NCBI RefSeq assembly: GCF_024868665.1 | Contig: NC_079900.1 | Location: 21,329,509 to 21,393,508, forward strand | DNA length: 64,000 nucleotides | Direction of reading: 5' to 3' | From: Triplophysa rosa | Lineage: Eukaryota > Chordata > Actinopteri > Cypriniformes > Nemacheilidae | Shown: one piece after another, positions 46,290 through 58,005 of the stretch | How the letters are laid out: every line of letters starts with the position of its first letter | How positions within the stretch are numbered: position 1 is the stretch's first letter | Translations under genes and position numbers: made by a program | The notes under the pieces: generated by a model | What the model was told of the DNA's origin: nothing | Seen by the model: the letters and a program-made list of their open reading frames with translations, nothing else | Database searches by the model: none

Positions 46290-46574
46290 TGTAGTTCATG
46301 CCAAAATAAAAGTTCTGTCATCATTTATCATGTCATTCAAAACCTGTATATGACCCTTTCGTCTGTGGAGCACAAAAGTAGATTATTTTGAGAAATGTCT
46401 CTGTGGTTTTGTGTCCATACGACGGAAGTCAATGGGGTTTGATGTTGTTTGGTTACCAACATTCTTCAAAATATCTTTTTTTGTGTTCTGCAGCAGAAAG
46501 AAAGTCATACAGGTTTGAAATGACATGAGTAAATTACAATGAGTCAATTATTTTGGGGTGAACTGTCCCTTTAA
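46290..46574. mobile_element. Cyprinid-type MITE, copy 8
   Basis: Left part gccaaaataaaagttctgtc then atcattta; right end ttattttggggtgaactgtc then cctttaa. Palindromic interior with caaaatatc blocks as in the others. Upstream of the claudin. Confidence 0.75.
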
Positions 46575-48383
46575 GCTCTACTAACAGGATCTGTGGTATA
46601 CCATCAGAATTACAGAAAGAGAGTTGCATGTAAGTCATGTACAATGTAATTACACATTTTAGAATGGTTTTGGAATTGTTGTAGAAATGCGTATTTGGAC
46701 AAGAGTGTATTTTTGTTAAGCATTTAGTAGTTTTAGCATCAGTAATTCAATAAACTCTTATATACTATTTAAATTGTGAATTTGTTTTTGAGATACTATG
46801 GGAATACTAGGTGGATGAACTTCTTCTCCTGCCTCAATTCCTGTGAGTAACGTTTGCATCATCTCGCGAAAATTCTTATGAGGTCAGAAAGATAAAAAAC
46901 GTAAAATTAGTCCCACTCCAAAATCCAACCCTCAAAGCACATTGTGTTGATTCGTCTTACTATTTTTGTTTCTCTGAAGTCAAAATCAGTGTTGTGCTAA
47001 TCAACATGATACCATAAATGCTGTCAATAGTATTTATAGTGAAACCGGAACATTTCGTGAAAAATTCATGTGGTTTTATGTATTATAAATATTTAAGCAT
47101 TGTTATGTTGTAAGCATCTTACAGAGTGAGTTCTTTTCAGTCTGCTGTGGGTGTAGAGCTTCGCCTGGTGGGGTGACTGGATTATCTCAGAAAACACGAG
47201 GAGCCTCGAAACACAAGACGCTTTCTTTGAAACCCAGAGTGGGCCAAGCAGACTTGGGTCTGTTTGTAACTATTCTGAATGGTGCTGCAACACTGTTTCA
47301 TAAGTGATGAATCAATGATAAGCCCTTGGCTGAATCAATGACAAGCCCATTACAACCTTCATACACACACACACACTTATCACTTTTTATAACAAATCGG
47401 TCAGAATTCTTTTTGTACTTGACTTCCATTGATAAATGATTGAAATGTTTGTTACCTATCGGACGTTTCTGAAGTTCCACCTCAGTCAATGATCAGCTAA
47501 TCCTTCACCTTTCCAGGTACCTTCACGCCAGTCACAGTGTTTGACCCTAAATGGCCTCAAGCCTGGGACGGAGGTGAAAACTGCAGATTCAGACCTGTGG
47601 AGAGGCTCAGCTTTGGCGGACGTCACTTGAGTTGTAAGATTCAGAAGGGCAGGACGGTGGGCTGTCGGCTCTGCTCTGTGCGGCGGTGGGCAGAAGCATG
47701 CGCTTATGTGCGCGATCGTGTCAGTGCGTGAATGCGTTAATGTTTCTCAGTGTGTCTCCCAGTGCCTGGTGTACCAACACAATGACTCGCTGTTCTCTCG
47801 CCCTCGCGCTCCTCGATCTCCAGCCCAGCCCATCAGTCTAGTGCCTCTTTTTCATCCTTCGCCTTCTTTTCCCTTGAACTCCATCGTTTCTTTCTTCAAT
47901 TTATTTCACATTCACAGAAGTTCACAGAGCGAGTACACATATGTTGGATTATTACGTTCATGTCTATGTGACAATGGACTATGTATGTGTCTATAAAATG
48001 TAACGTTTTGCAATAAAAAAAGAGACTTAAAGTGCATTCATTCATGTCATCCATATACGTGCATTCCTTAGTAATCAAACTTGTGACCTTAAAGTTGCTA
48101 GCACCATGAGCTAAGGGAAAGCACTAATGTGGAAACTTTGTTTTTTGGTTCAGCAAAGTTGGTTTGTATCAAAATTATATTCATGTTTCTTAGGGAGTAG
48201 CAAAAATAGGTAGCAATCATTGACTCACTATGAGTTTGTAACCATTTAAGATATGAGATATATAATGATAGATAAATAATTGTTAAATACTATAATAATG
48301 AGAGATGATAAATAAGGCAAATTAACTAAACTAAATACAGTTCAGTTAGCTTGTACTTTGTCCTGAAAGAACGGCGAATTGGT
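46575..48383. other. Spacer between claudin and TRIM-like gene; possible plus-strand exon
   Basis: A plus-strand acceptor-like tttccag at 47511-47517 is followed by an open, GC-richer stretch to about 47730 and by an AATAAA at about 48012. This could be the last exon of an unrecognised transcript; the peptide matches no family I know. The remainder shows nothing. Confidence 0.25.
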
Positions 48384-51300
48384 TTAGATGCTACAACAGT
48401 TGGTGCAGATGATAAGTGGAGCAGCGTTTTTGGCTCCGTGAGGTCGTCCCGGGCTAAAGATGGGGTGGAGCTTATCTGTGAAAGCGTCTCTAAATGTGTA
48501 GATGTGAGTCCCGGTCTCCGAACAGAAGAAAGACACCTGGCCCTCCTCATAGGCCAGGTAAACGGACACTTTTCTGGGCTTCTGGGCAAGGCTCAAGGAC
48601 ATAGGAGGGAATGTGTTTGCAACGTACTGAGTCCCATTCTTTAAACTAAGCGTCCAGAATCCATTGGACGGACATACGGTGAATTTTCCTTTTCTGTTGA
48701 CGGATTGTTTGGCTATGCCCAGATCCCAGTCTGTCTTTTCTCCGACCTCCACCTCCCACAGGTGTCTTCCATAGCTCAAGGCTTCCTTGGCCATTACATT
48801 AGCCACCCGGTCGAACCTCTTGGGGTTCTCTGAAACCTCTTGCTGTTTGTTTGTGTGTCTAACCTCTTTTCTGTCCTCAGAGATATAGAGGTACGCATGA
48901 GCTGTCCGGGGATTCAGAGTGACATCAACTGAAATGAAGAGGATCAGGATTTACCACAACGATAGTCAACATTTTCTATCAGAACCAACTAATTCTATGC
49001 AAACAGTCAATAAAAACAGTTCTGTAACAAAACATACCTGTGTATTTCTGAAGTTTCTTTAGTTCTGAAAAACATGAAAATAATATTACTTTGTGAGTGT
49101 ATTTCTTATTACAAAGTACTGTTTTAATAAAAATGTGTGCCTTTGATACTCTTATAATGCAGTAACAATACAATACTTTATAAAAGCAATAAGGCACTGA
49201 GGTCTGTGCTATAGAGTGGTGCAGTTACGATGTAGTTTGTATAGCCAAAACCTAGTCTCGAGTAGCCTAAGTAACTTAACGATAAGTATAAGTAACTTAT
49301 CGCCGCTTTCTTTGGCCAAGGCCCAAGAGGCCATATGACTGACAGGTAAAGCAACCAATCACGTTTGGTTTTGTGCCGCGTTGTTTAGAGGCGTGGAAAT
49401 GTCCCTGCAGTAACAGACCGGTGTACATTCACGAACGTGTCAAAAGTTAACAGCAACAACAATGATGATTATAAGTTTATGCCGTGAACCTCACATACTT
49501 TTAAGAATTAAGCGTTTAGTCGATCGTGATGAATTCTTATAGCTACCGTTGTAACCACGACAGCTTACTTCGTAGATCAGACGGCTTCGTGTTGTTTCCA
49601 GGTGGACCGTTGAAGAACGCGACACGCACGTCTCCCGGAAATCCTGTGAAATTCAACCAGTCAGATAACGACTTTGAACGTGCTGAAGTGTTTCCGTGCT
49701 GAAATGTGTGCCTTACGCATCAGAGGTTTAGCCAACAGTCCGTGGGTGTGACTTCTGAGGCTGAGACTAGCCAAAACTCGAAAGTGAGTTAGCGTATTAG
49801 AGCCTTCAATTCCATTGTACCAAAGTTTTTAAAATGTTTTTTGTTGTTGTTGTTAAATGATTGATATAAGGTCTGTGGTTAACATTAACGCAACATATTT
49901 TCACATTTTATTTCACACCAGTTTGACTTCTTTTAAAGCTTTTATGTGTCTTGAAAAACTTGGTTGCTAACATGTTGCTAAATGGGAACATTTTGCAAAA
50001 AAATTCTAAAATAACATAGCCACAATTCCCCAAATGTACATGGAGATTCTTCCACAGAGTAGTTACACAAAACGTGAAACTACACAAAACGTGTAGTTTC
50101 ATAAATCTTCAACAATCCAATATAGTCTCACGAGAATTCGTGACATAGTCACAAAATTCGTACCTATTTTACGAGGTGGCTCATTCGTGTCAATTGTACA
50201 GTCTCGTTAATTTGTACGTTTTATTAGGATTTGACGTTGGCCCTGTGACGTTAGGTTTAGGGGCAGGGTTCAGGTAGGCCTTTATCGTTGCTTTGCCACC
50301 TTCACGTTCGTATTAGAAAAATTTGCACACGCAGTATATGTAAGTATTGAAACTAGTGCTGAGGACACGAAAATAGGTTGTGGTGACACGACTGACTGAC
50401 AAAAAGGGGGAATTCGTGTCCATGACCACGAATCAATAGATTCTAAATTTTGTGACTATGTCACAAACTGTTGTGAGACTGGGTTAAATCCAAAAAGGCC
50501 TTTTTTTGTCAGAACCATATAACTTCTGGTTTGGCTTACAAAAATGTGTCGCCTATATTGTATATATAGTCACAGCTGAGGGGGAACCCAAGCTTTACCC
50601 TATAGTTTTTCATATCACATTTCTTAACTTCCTTAACTAATCGTACGTACCAGCTTTAGAGAGTCTTTTAGATTCCATCATGACTGTATCCATGAAGTCA
50701 ACCACTGCTTGTCTGCTGTATCCAACACAAGGATCGGTCTCCAGTGTGACTTTAGACCAGTCTCTCATTGCTCTGGGTATTTGACTGACACTCTTCAGAT
50801 GAAATAAACACATTACTCTGCCGTGCTTTGTACTTGTTTGTGATTCATAACAATAAAGTAATAATAAATCCATATAAAAAGATCTTCTCATAGAGAAGAA
50901 TTTGAAACCTTTTTAAGACGCTCTTTGTCATTTAATAGCTCCGAGTTGGTGTGTTCATTCTTCAGCTCTTGGATTTCTCTCTCCAGCTCTTTAACAAGTC
51001 TGTCAACCCTCTTCTCCGCCTCTCTTTGTTTCTGCTCGACTGCAGCCACCACCAGTTTATGGCTCTTCTCTAAGGTGCTTAACAAAGACGAAAACACCCT
51101 CTGACTCTCCTGAACCTCCCTGAGACAAGAGTTCTGTGTGGAGGAAGAACACCTTAAAGGTACAGTACACCCATTCATCCAATCGTTCACATGTGTGTCA
51201 TTCTATCAAAATGTCTGATAAGAGAAAGTACAAAATGACCCATGAGTATTTTGCGATTGAGGTAATGACTTTTTGAAATTTGGGGATTTTAAGAGTACCT

Positions 51301-51815
51301 TTAAGAGCTTTATAGAATCCTGAAGTTTCTCAACTTTTTGAAGTCTCTCCTGGATCATCTGTTCCACCTCTCCTGCATTCTTCTGTAAGCAGTGTGTAAG
51401 TGGAAAACAAAAGCACAACGTTGTTAAAGCTGCTGCCAAATTTGAGGAATGTTGTCCTACGCATTCAAAACCATGTGTGACGTTCACAGTCTGCATTTTT
51501 TTCCACTGCAAAAGTACTCACAGGTTCATCTTGCAGTTCATCCATACTAAAGAACCTTGATTTAGCAGCCAGACGTGTTTTCCTGTAGTTTTCGGTCACG
51601 TCAGCCAATATGCGGTTTACGCTGAGATGGGGTCTGGAGCTGAAGTTCCTCCTGCAGAGCGGACACTCGTCTGAGCCATTGCGACTCCAGTACACACGCA
51701 GACACATTTGACAAAAGCTGTGTCCACAGGGTGTAGTGACGGGGTTGCTGAAGATCTCTTCACACAGAGAACACAGAAAGTGTTTCTCAGAGAGGAGGCT
51801 GATGGTCGACTCCAT
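48384..51815 (-). CDS. TRIM-like RING/coiled-coil/PRY-SPRY protein, no B-box
   Basis: Probable E3 ubiquitin ligase of the fish TRIM expansions, many of which act in antiviral immunity. Six exons (minus): 51815-51522, 51382-51299, 51133-50909, 50792-50651, 49064-49038, 48928-48384; consistent phases, 1317 nt, 438 aa. RING C3HC4: Cys15, Cys18, Cys30, His32, Cys35, Cys38, Cys51, Cys54. No B-box: after the RING a basic linker leads to the 28-residue exon 2 and the long coiled coil of exon 3 (EKRVDRLVKELEREIQELK). Exon 4 is the usual linker; the 27-nt exon 5 encodes ELKKLQKYT. Residues ~258-438 form PRY-SPRY: DVTLNPRTAHAYLYISED, then GRHLWEVEVG and GFWTLSLKNG. Exon layout matches the TRIM class with terminal SPRY. 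The orthologue is unknown. Loss of the B-box might instead be a missed exon in the 139-bp intron 1, but none is visible there. Confidence 0.9.
49250..49765. repeat. Dispersed repeat X, copy 2 (TRIM-like gene intron 4)
   Basis: Matches 13940-14335 over about 400 bp. The ends cctagtctcgag and gctgagactagcc form a short inverted repeat, so this copy may show the true termini of a DNA transposon. No coding frame. In the longest intron of the TRIM-like gene. Confidence 0.75.
50125..50478. mobile_element. MITE with long inverted ends (TRIM-like gene intron 4)
   Basis: The left end agtctcacgagaattcgtga then catagtcacaaaatt pairs with the right end aattttgtgactatgtcaca then ttgtgagact. Inverted repeats of about 35-40 bp. 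No coding frame. Confidence 0.75.
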
Positions 51816-54233
51816 TTCCTAAAATATATAGCTCATGAAACCAAGCGTGTAGTCTTCTGGGGGGGTTCAAAGGTGCACATTCTCATTTTTTGTCATTCCA
51901 CAGTAAAGGCATTTAAATGACTTGTAATTTAGGATCTTTTGCACTTTAACCAGGCGTGACGTGGTATAGCATTAAGTTATGAAAGCAATAAAAGGTTTTG
52001 CTGTATACGCTGGATTTCTGTGTCTTTGGCAAGCACCAAATGACAGGACCGTTTGTAGAATGGTTACATTAGATGCCACACATCTGGCAGTTCACTAAAA
52101 GCAAAACATCTGCATGACACCACAAAACCACAGCCTTATTTAGGTCTTAAGCACCTATACAGAAAGGAGTTTGTAACAATACATTTGATCTCTGTGTGGG
52201 GCTACATAGCAAAACACTACAGAAATGAAAACCAAGAAAAATATCTGTTGAAAAAATGTTCAAAGTCTATTACACATTAGCAAAGAAGATAAGAAAACGG
52301 GACATTCTTCTCTGTATGCATCATGCTGAGTAAACAAAACGTTTTAGGGTAAAAAAAACGATCTTCACAATTTCAACAAAAAAAAGTCTAGTGTTAGGTT
52401 TACTCTTTTGTGGTTATGCAAATATTTACAAAGGTATGTAAAGAATCTTTGTTCCTTTGCATTCTGTGGCACGAGAATTCTTCACAGGCTTCCTTTTAAC
52501 ATGAGCACGCATATGGGGAAGAACAAGTTAAACCAGAAATCCCATTTCGTCATTAGGACAAATCTAAATATTTATCTAGTAGGTCTCTGGGGTTTCTAAC
52601 AAACCTCTTTCTGAAACAGCTTTTCTTTTGGCTTCAACTTTGGATAGCTTCTATTCAACACGATTAGCTTTATTACAAGACAGATCTGTATGATAGATTT
52701 AAATATCACTTAATAAGTCAAACTTGTATCACTCACTTTAAAGCTGAATTAAGATATTCGCTCTGTGTGACTTGTAAGGTTACAGTTAAAGTTAAACGGT
52801 AGGTTTGATTGTTGAATCTTACCTATGGTTGTGCGTTTAGGCAGTCGTCTGTGTCTCTTACAGTGAGCTTCCTAAAAGTGAACGGAATCATGAAGTACAA
52901 AGGTGTGTTTTCAACAAGGGGAGGGGCCAGACAATGTCTGCCTCGGGTATAAGCACTGAGTAAATATAGTTATGTAATATCATTTAAACAACAGTCAAAT
53001 CATTTGTTTTTGATAAACAGTTTTTATTTAGTAAAATAGTTAACAATTACAAATGCAACTTTATTTATTATAAACATGTATTGATATACTGTCTATATCT
53101 AACTATATTGTATTGTCATTGTGTTGAATGTCTGTACTAGAAGCTTCCAACACCAAAGAAAATTCCTTGTGTGTGCAAGCACACTTGGCAATAAAGCTTT
53201 TCTGATTCTGATTCTGATTCTGATATGTACATCTTGAATGCATTTTGTATTGCATAATCCCTGAACTTTGAATTGCCGCATGTCTCATGTTATAATCTTC
53301 TTAAGCATGAATCACTTTTGTTGCTTTTGACTTTTTTATGTGCCTTTAGATAAAAGTATAATAATAAATGTAAATATATAATCAGGAGTCTTTTTATACA
53401 TTTAATTCCAGAAAACTGCACAGTATTTTTAAAAGGTTCATAAAACTGCCTAAAGACACTCTTTACAACTTTTCTATGACCACTGACTCACTGCTAATGT
53501 CCAGTTTACTTACATACAAACCCTTTAAAAAATTAAAGGATATTTCACTGTATCCTTCATCCATGTTTTATACCTTCTTAGGCCATTTTGCCACTTTATA
53601 CCGCAGCATTTCTAACAGTAATGTCTTTTCATTTGTAGTAGTAAAATCTATTCTAACTATAAAAGTGTAAATAATAATACCTGTAGCATAAAACAAGATA
53701 AAAAATCACATTAAATTAAATTTCTATCAAATTAAATGCTAACTTGTTTCATGTGACGTACTATGCTATTTTATTATCTGTGTTTAGTAGTGAATTTCCT
53801 TTAGTACTTAAAAAATGTATTTTACATTAATCTGGATTTGAAAAACAAAGACCTGCTAATCAATAGCACTTATAAAATTGTAAAACAATTCTTACCGTTT
53901 TCAATACAAGTCAGACAGCACAAAAATGTAAAAAGTGTTTGTGTGCAGCAGTGGAGAGAGGTCCTCTTGCGTGACTCGCTCACTGTGTTGTGTTCGGCTC
54001 ACATTCACTTTTGACAAATGTCCCAAAAAATTATTTCTATTCGACTTGAAGCGGTCCTTCTACTGAATCATGTTTGTCTTTTTTGTTCCGCTACAGGCCA
54101 ATGTCCCATACTGTGCTCTGTGCTAGAAACAATATACTTCTGTACAAATGAATCCTTAACTTTAAAAAAAAGGTCTGGGGCATCGCACCCGACTATGCTT
54201 TTAACTAAAATGATACCCATGCTAAACAGTCCT
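51816..54233. other. Spacer, 5' flank of TRIM-like gene and 3' flank of gimap-like gene 1
   Basis: No gene is seen except the LINE tail at 53.1 kb. An untranslated first exon of the TRIM-like gene could lie here but was not identified. Confidence 0.4.
53103..53222 (+). mobile_element. 5'-truncated copy of the 40-43 kb LINE (3' tail)
   Basis: The complement of this segment matches 40057-40173 almost base for base, including gccaagtgtgcttgcacaca and the terminal repeats of tctgat. Only about 120 bp of 3' end remain, inserted in plus orientation. The near identity implies both copies come from a recently active family. Confidence 0.88.
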
Positions 54234-55347
54234 TTAGCGGACTTCCGAAAAGGACTTAGTCATAAAGCTCCATACCGCATTTATAGCACCTCCAAGTATC
54301 CCACCAATCCCAGCACCAATAGCGGCTCCTATCGCCATACCATCATATCCGACTGCAAAACCTAGAAGTGCACCAGCAAATGCACCCTTTCCTATTGCCG
54401 CTGCATAGTCAACAATTCTGACCGTAAAGCCAAATTTGTCTGCAACGACCAGCTGTGCCATTTCTCTGCACTCCAAACCGACCCTTTCTTCATATTTCGT
54501 CTTTTCACTGGCAAGCGCCTCTCCTGAATGTTCATTCTCCAACTCCTTCAACTTCTGTCTAATCTCCTTTTCCCTTGACTTCCTGAGAAACCGTTCCTCC
54601 GTCTGAATTCTTTTTTCAGCCTCTTTATATTCCAGGTTTGAATATATTCCATGCTCCAAAACCATGTCGTCTACCTTGGCAAACAATGCTTGTATTTGAC
54701 TTTCCTCAGTCCTGTTCTTTTCTTCATTAAAGAAGATGTAGTTCTGACCACATTTCTCAGCAAGCTCTCTAAAGGTCTTGTTCTTCTTGACCGCATCGTC
54801 TAAGGAAATGCTCAGATCTTTTTCGTGATATAAAACAATCAACGTGTGCTTCAAGATGCTTTCACCAAAGTAGTGTATCACTTGCTTCAAAATGTCGAGG
54901 ACATCAGGGGTCACATGAAAGGGATCCAGAATGAAGAGAACAGCGTGAGGACCTGGGCAGGAGAAACATACAGCCTTCCTGAGCTCTTTATGAAGGATCT
55001 TGTCAGGAAAATCGTTCTCCTTAAGATTTGGCGTGTTGACCAGGGTTATGTTTTTCTTCTGCACGACCCCTGAACTTTTCTTGGTAACAGAAATGTTGAC
55101 ATCATCTCTGGTGAAGATCCCAGGCCCCGACACAGTATGCGTCAGTGACATCTGAAGAAGACTTGAGCTGCCAAACACCAGCATCCTCAAGGATGTCTCA
55201 TCGCTGCTCACTGTAAAGTGAAATTATTCTAAATTGTTAATCTTTATTGCTGTAATTTGTCAAATGTCCTGATTTCTCAGTCAACTCACTGTTAGGTCGG
55301 ACTTCTAAGCTCAGTCTTCTTCTCGTTTTCCTTTCGTTTGTTGCCAT
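54234..55347 (-). CDS. GIMAP/AIG1-like protein 1, degenerate P-loop, glycine-rich tail
   Basis: Two exons (minus): 55347-55290 and 55210-54234, phase-1 GT-AG intron, 1035 nt, 344 aa. The GIMAP signature block after switch II is clear (CFSCPGPHAVLFILDPFHVT), with following segments LIVLYHEKDLS and FRELAEKCGQNYIFF in G4/G5 positions. The P-loop is not: where GIMAPs have G-x4-G-K-S, residues 33-40 read GSSSLLQM, so Gly, Lys and Ser are all changed (Lys to Gln39). The G3 DTPG is NTPN. After residue ~190 comes a charged helical/coiled-coil region (EERFLRKSREKEIRQKLKELE), then residues ~293-333, a glycine-zipper-like hydrophobic stretch (GAAIGAGIGGILGGAINAVW). Nucleotide binding is doubtful; membrane insertion through the tail is likely. 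Paralogue at 58.0-59.4 kb. The frame is fully open, so not an obvious pseudogene. Confidence 0.88.
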
Positions 55348-56509
55348 CTTAGTGTGGGGGTTTAGATTATGTTACCCTATTAAAGGAATAGACAGGTGCG
55401 AATGTTAATGCTATAGTGTGCAATTATGAAAACGTTCTCCTTTTGTTATGATATACTGTATATACAGTCTCAATATCTCGAAATTTTGCATTTATTATTT
55501 TCCGCAAAAATGACAACCATTGACATTGTTCTGTTTTATCATATGTAGAAGGTCATTTGAATATTTGATGCAGAAAATATGCATACAGTACTAAACATAT
55601 GTGCTACTGGGACAAAATTGTTAAATATATGCACTTCTAATCTAAACATAGCGTAGTGATATTTTAAAACGTGTTTGTTTCATCAATAGCAACACGTCTG
55701 AAAATGCCATTATAATGCTGCTATGACTAAAAAGCTCCCAGCTAGCAGCACACGTACGTCTGTATTACGTCTGCTAAAGATCTGGAGATCTGGAAAACAT
55801 CTGCTGTGTAAAAACAGCTGCTAAAAACATATTAGAAAGAGCTGTTTTACATACATTCTAAAGCATAAACATCTTACAGACGTCTCCGAGACAAATTGCA
55901 GATGAGCAAACTATGTATTGTAGATGTAGTGTGCTATCAGGGCTGCTTCTTAACACTTGAAGAAACTCATTTAATACAGCTATCAGAGATTCATCTGCGA
56001 AAAATGTTTATAAAAATGGCTCCCAACAATCACAAATGCGCCCTGGCTGTGAGCGAGTGTACTTTCGATTTGCTGGACGTGCATTTTTCTCTTTGACACA
56101 CTCGAATGCATTTTTGCTGTTTATTTTATTTGAGATTTTACACATTAATATTATACATACCCGATGTGAGAATTTTTTTTCTAGCGGTTCCACCCTTAAA
56201 TCCAAGTTAATAGATGCGACACAGTTATTGCACAATCTAAAACTAAAACTATAGTTACCGTACAAGCTGTTGTAAAACCGCACCAGGAAATTCCTGCTCT
56301 GGGTCTTAAACTGCTTACAATGTTTTAAACACAACACTTTCATATTTATATTCCGTATGTGTACTCCACATTGTAGAGGTATTAATAATTGTATGTTGAA
56401 ATTGTTATTATATGTTTTGGACGAAATAAAAAAGTGCAAAACAGACAAACTGTATTTTATATATATTTTTAAAAAATGTGGGATATTTTAATATTTTCAG
56501 CATATACTC

Positions 56510-56915
56510 TCTTAAAAATAAAGGTGCTTAAAAGGTTCTTTACAGCGATGCCATAGAAGAACCATTTTTGGTCCCACAAAGAACCATTCTGTTACGTATT
56601 TCAGTGTTATAAGAAATACCAAAGAAGAGACGGGACTACATATTAATCAGGGACTTGCCGTCTTTATTTTGTCTTGTCACACTGAGCACCACTTTACGTC
56701 AGTTACGTAACAACCATGTAACGCCGGAGCGTGAAGGCATAACAAAAAGGTCAATTCGAGTTTAGTAAATACACAACACATTCAGTCAAAGGTTCTTCAA
56801 AGAACCATCACTTTCTTATAATCTGAAGAATCTTTTGTGAAACAGAAAGGCTCTTGATAGAAACAATAGGTTCTTCTAGGCATCAAAGAACCTTTTGAAG
56901 CACCTTAAGAGTGTG
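56510..56915. mobile_element. MITE with aaggtgctt ends, carrying an insert
   Basis: The left end ctcttaaaaataaaggtgct then taaaaggttctt pairs with the right end agaaccttttgaagcacctt then aagagtg. An unrelated block at about 56597-56785 interrupts the gaaccatt/ggttctt pattern and is probably a second insertion. Confidence 0.7.
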
Positions 56916-57059
56916 GTGGATGTCAGTGTCAGTTCGCCACAGTAGAGCAGTGCAGTGTTGGCTTGCTCACCGGGAGACTGCATTTATTTATTTATTTATT
57001 TATTCAGTTATTTATTAGATATTATTTATTATAATGATCTTGCTTGGTCTATAAACACC

Positions 57060-57197
57060 ATGCACTGTGCTGTGTTTTACCTTTCTGTGTTTTTCTGTGT
57101 TTTTTTATTTGCTCCTGTAAAGCTGCTTTGGAACAATGCACATTGTGAAAAGCGCTATATAAATAAAATTGAATTGAATTGAATTGAATTGAATTGG
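57060..57197 (+). repeat. Retroposon 3' tail with (ATTGA)n
   Basis: gctgctttggaacaatgcac ... gaaaagcgctatataaat followed by repeats of attga is a common fish retroposon 3' end with a short-repeat tail. 5' part not recognised. Confidence 0.55.
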
Positions 57198-57236
57198 TGG
57201 CATATCATAAACAAATATTCATCGTCAAATACACAG

Positions 57237-57475
57237 TACATTCTTATCTAAAAGGTGCTTCACGATGCCATAGAAGAACGTTGAATTATGACTGAATGGT
57301 TCCATAAGAAAACCCTTAGCTAACATCAGAACAACCTTTCTGTTCGACAAAAGGTTCTTTGTAGTGGAAAGGGATTCTTTAGATTTCAAAAGATTAAGAA
57401 AAGGTTTTTTGGGGAACCAAAAATGGTTATTCTATGGCATCCTTGTGATGTATCTTTTTTTAAAGAGGGTGTGTA
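57237..57475. mobile_element. Second MITE with aaggtgctt-type ends
   Basis: Contains aaaggtgcttcacgatgcca and agaagaacg at the left and ggttattctatggcatcctt at the right, paired as in the element at 56.5 kb. No coding frame. Confidence 0.6.
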
Positions 57476-58005
57476 AAAACATTTGTACAGAATGAGTGAA
57501 CAGGTACTTGGTGTTCTTCACAATATTGTACATATAATTCTTGAACACACGATAACAACACTGTATGCATGTTACTACATACACTACATTACCATGATAA
57601 ATGGTAATAATATATTACACTATAATATAAATATATTACGTTATAAATATATTAAAATACACTATACAAAATGGTAATACACTATAAATATATTAAAATA
57701 CAACATATATTTTTGCTACAGTATGAATTCTGTAGAAAATTTCATGTGTAAGAATATTTGCTTAAAATAAGTGAAGTTTTTCTTTTTTAAAACATGTTCT
57801 GTTATTCCAGCTTCATATACAGAGATCATGACAATCCAACCATAGGCTGATTCCCAAACACTGTGGTTTTGTGCTGTGATCGAAATTCAGAACAGCCCAC
57901 ATATTACCACTGACTTAACCTTTATGATTTTGGGCCAGGAAAATCTGTTTCGCTGACAAATGGAAAAATGTAAATATTACATTCATTTACAAATAATACA
58001 TCACC

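Larger units (their letters stand above)
55348..58005. other. Spacer between the two gimap-like genes
   Basis: No gene recognised. Holds MITEs at 56510-56915 and 57237-57475, a LINE/SINE-like tail ending in (ATTGA)n at 57166-57196, and a (TTTA)n run at 56982-57003. Confidence 0.45.

Noticed and set aside
56008..56448. Open frame of 146 codons on the minus strand
   Set aside because: No domain or homology recognised; the frame is Asn/Lys/Phe-rich as expected by chance in AT-rich DNA.
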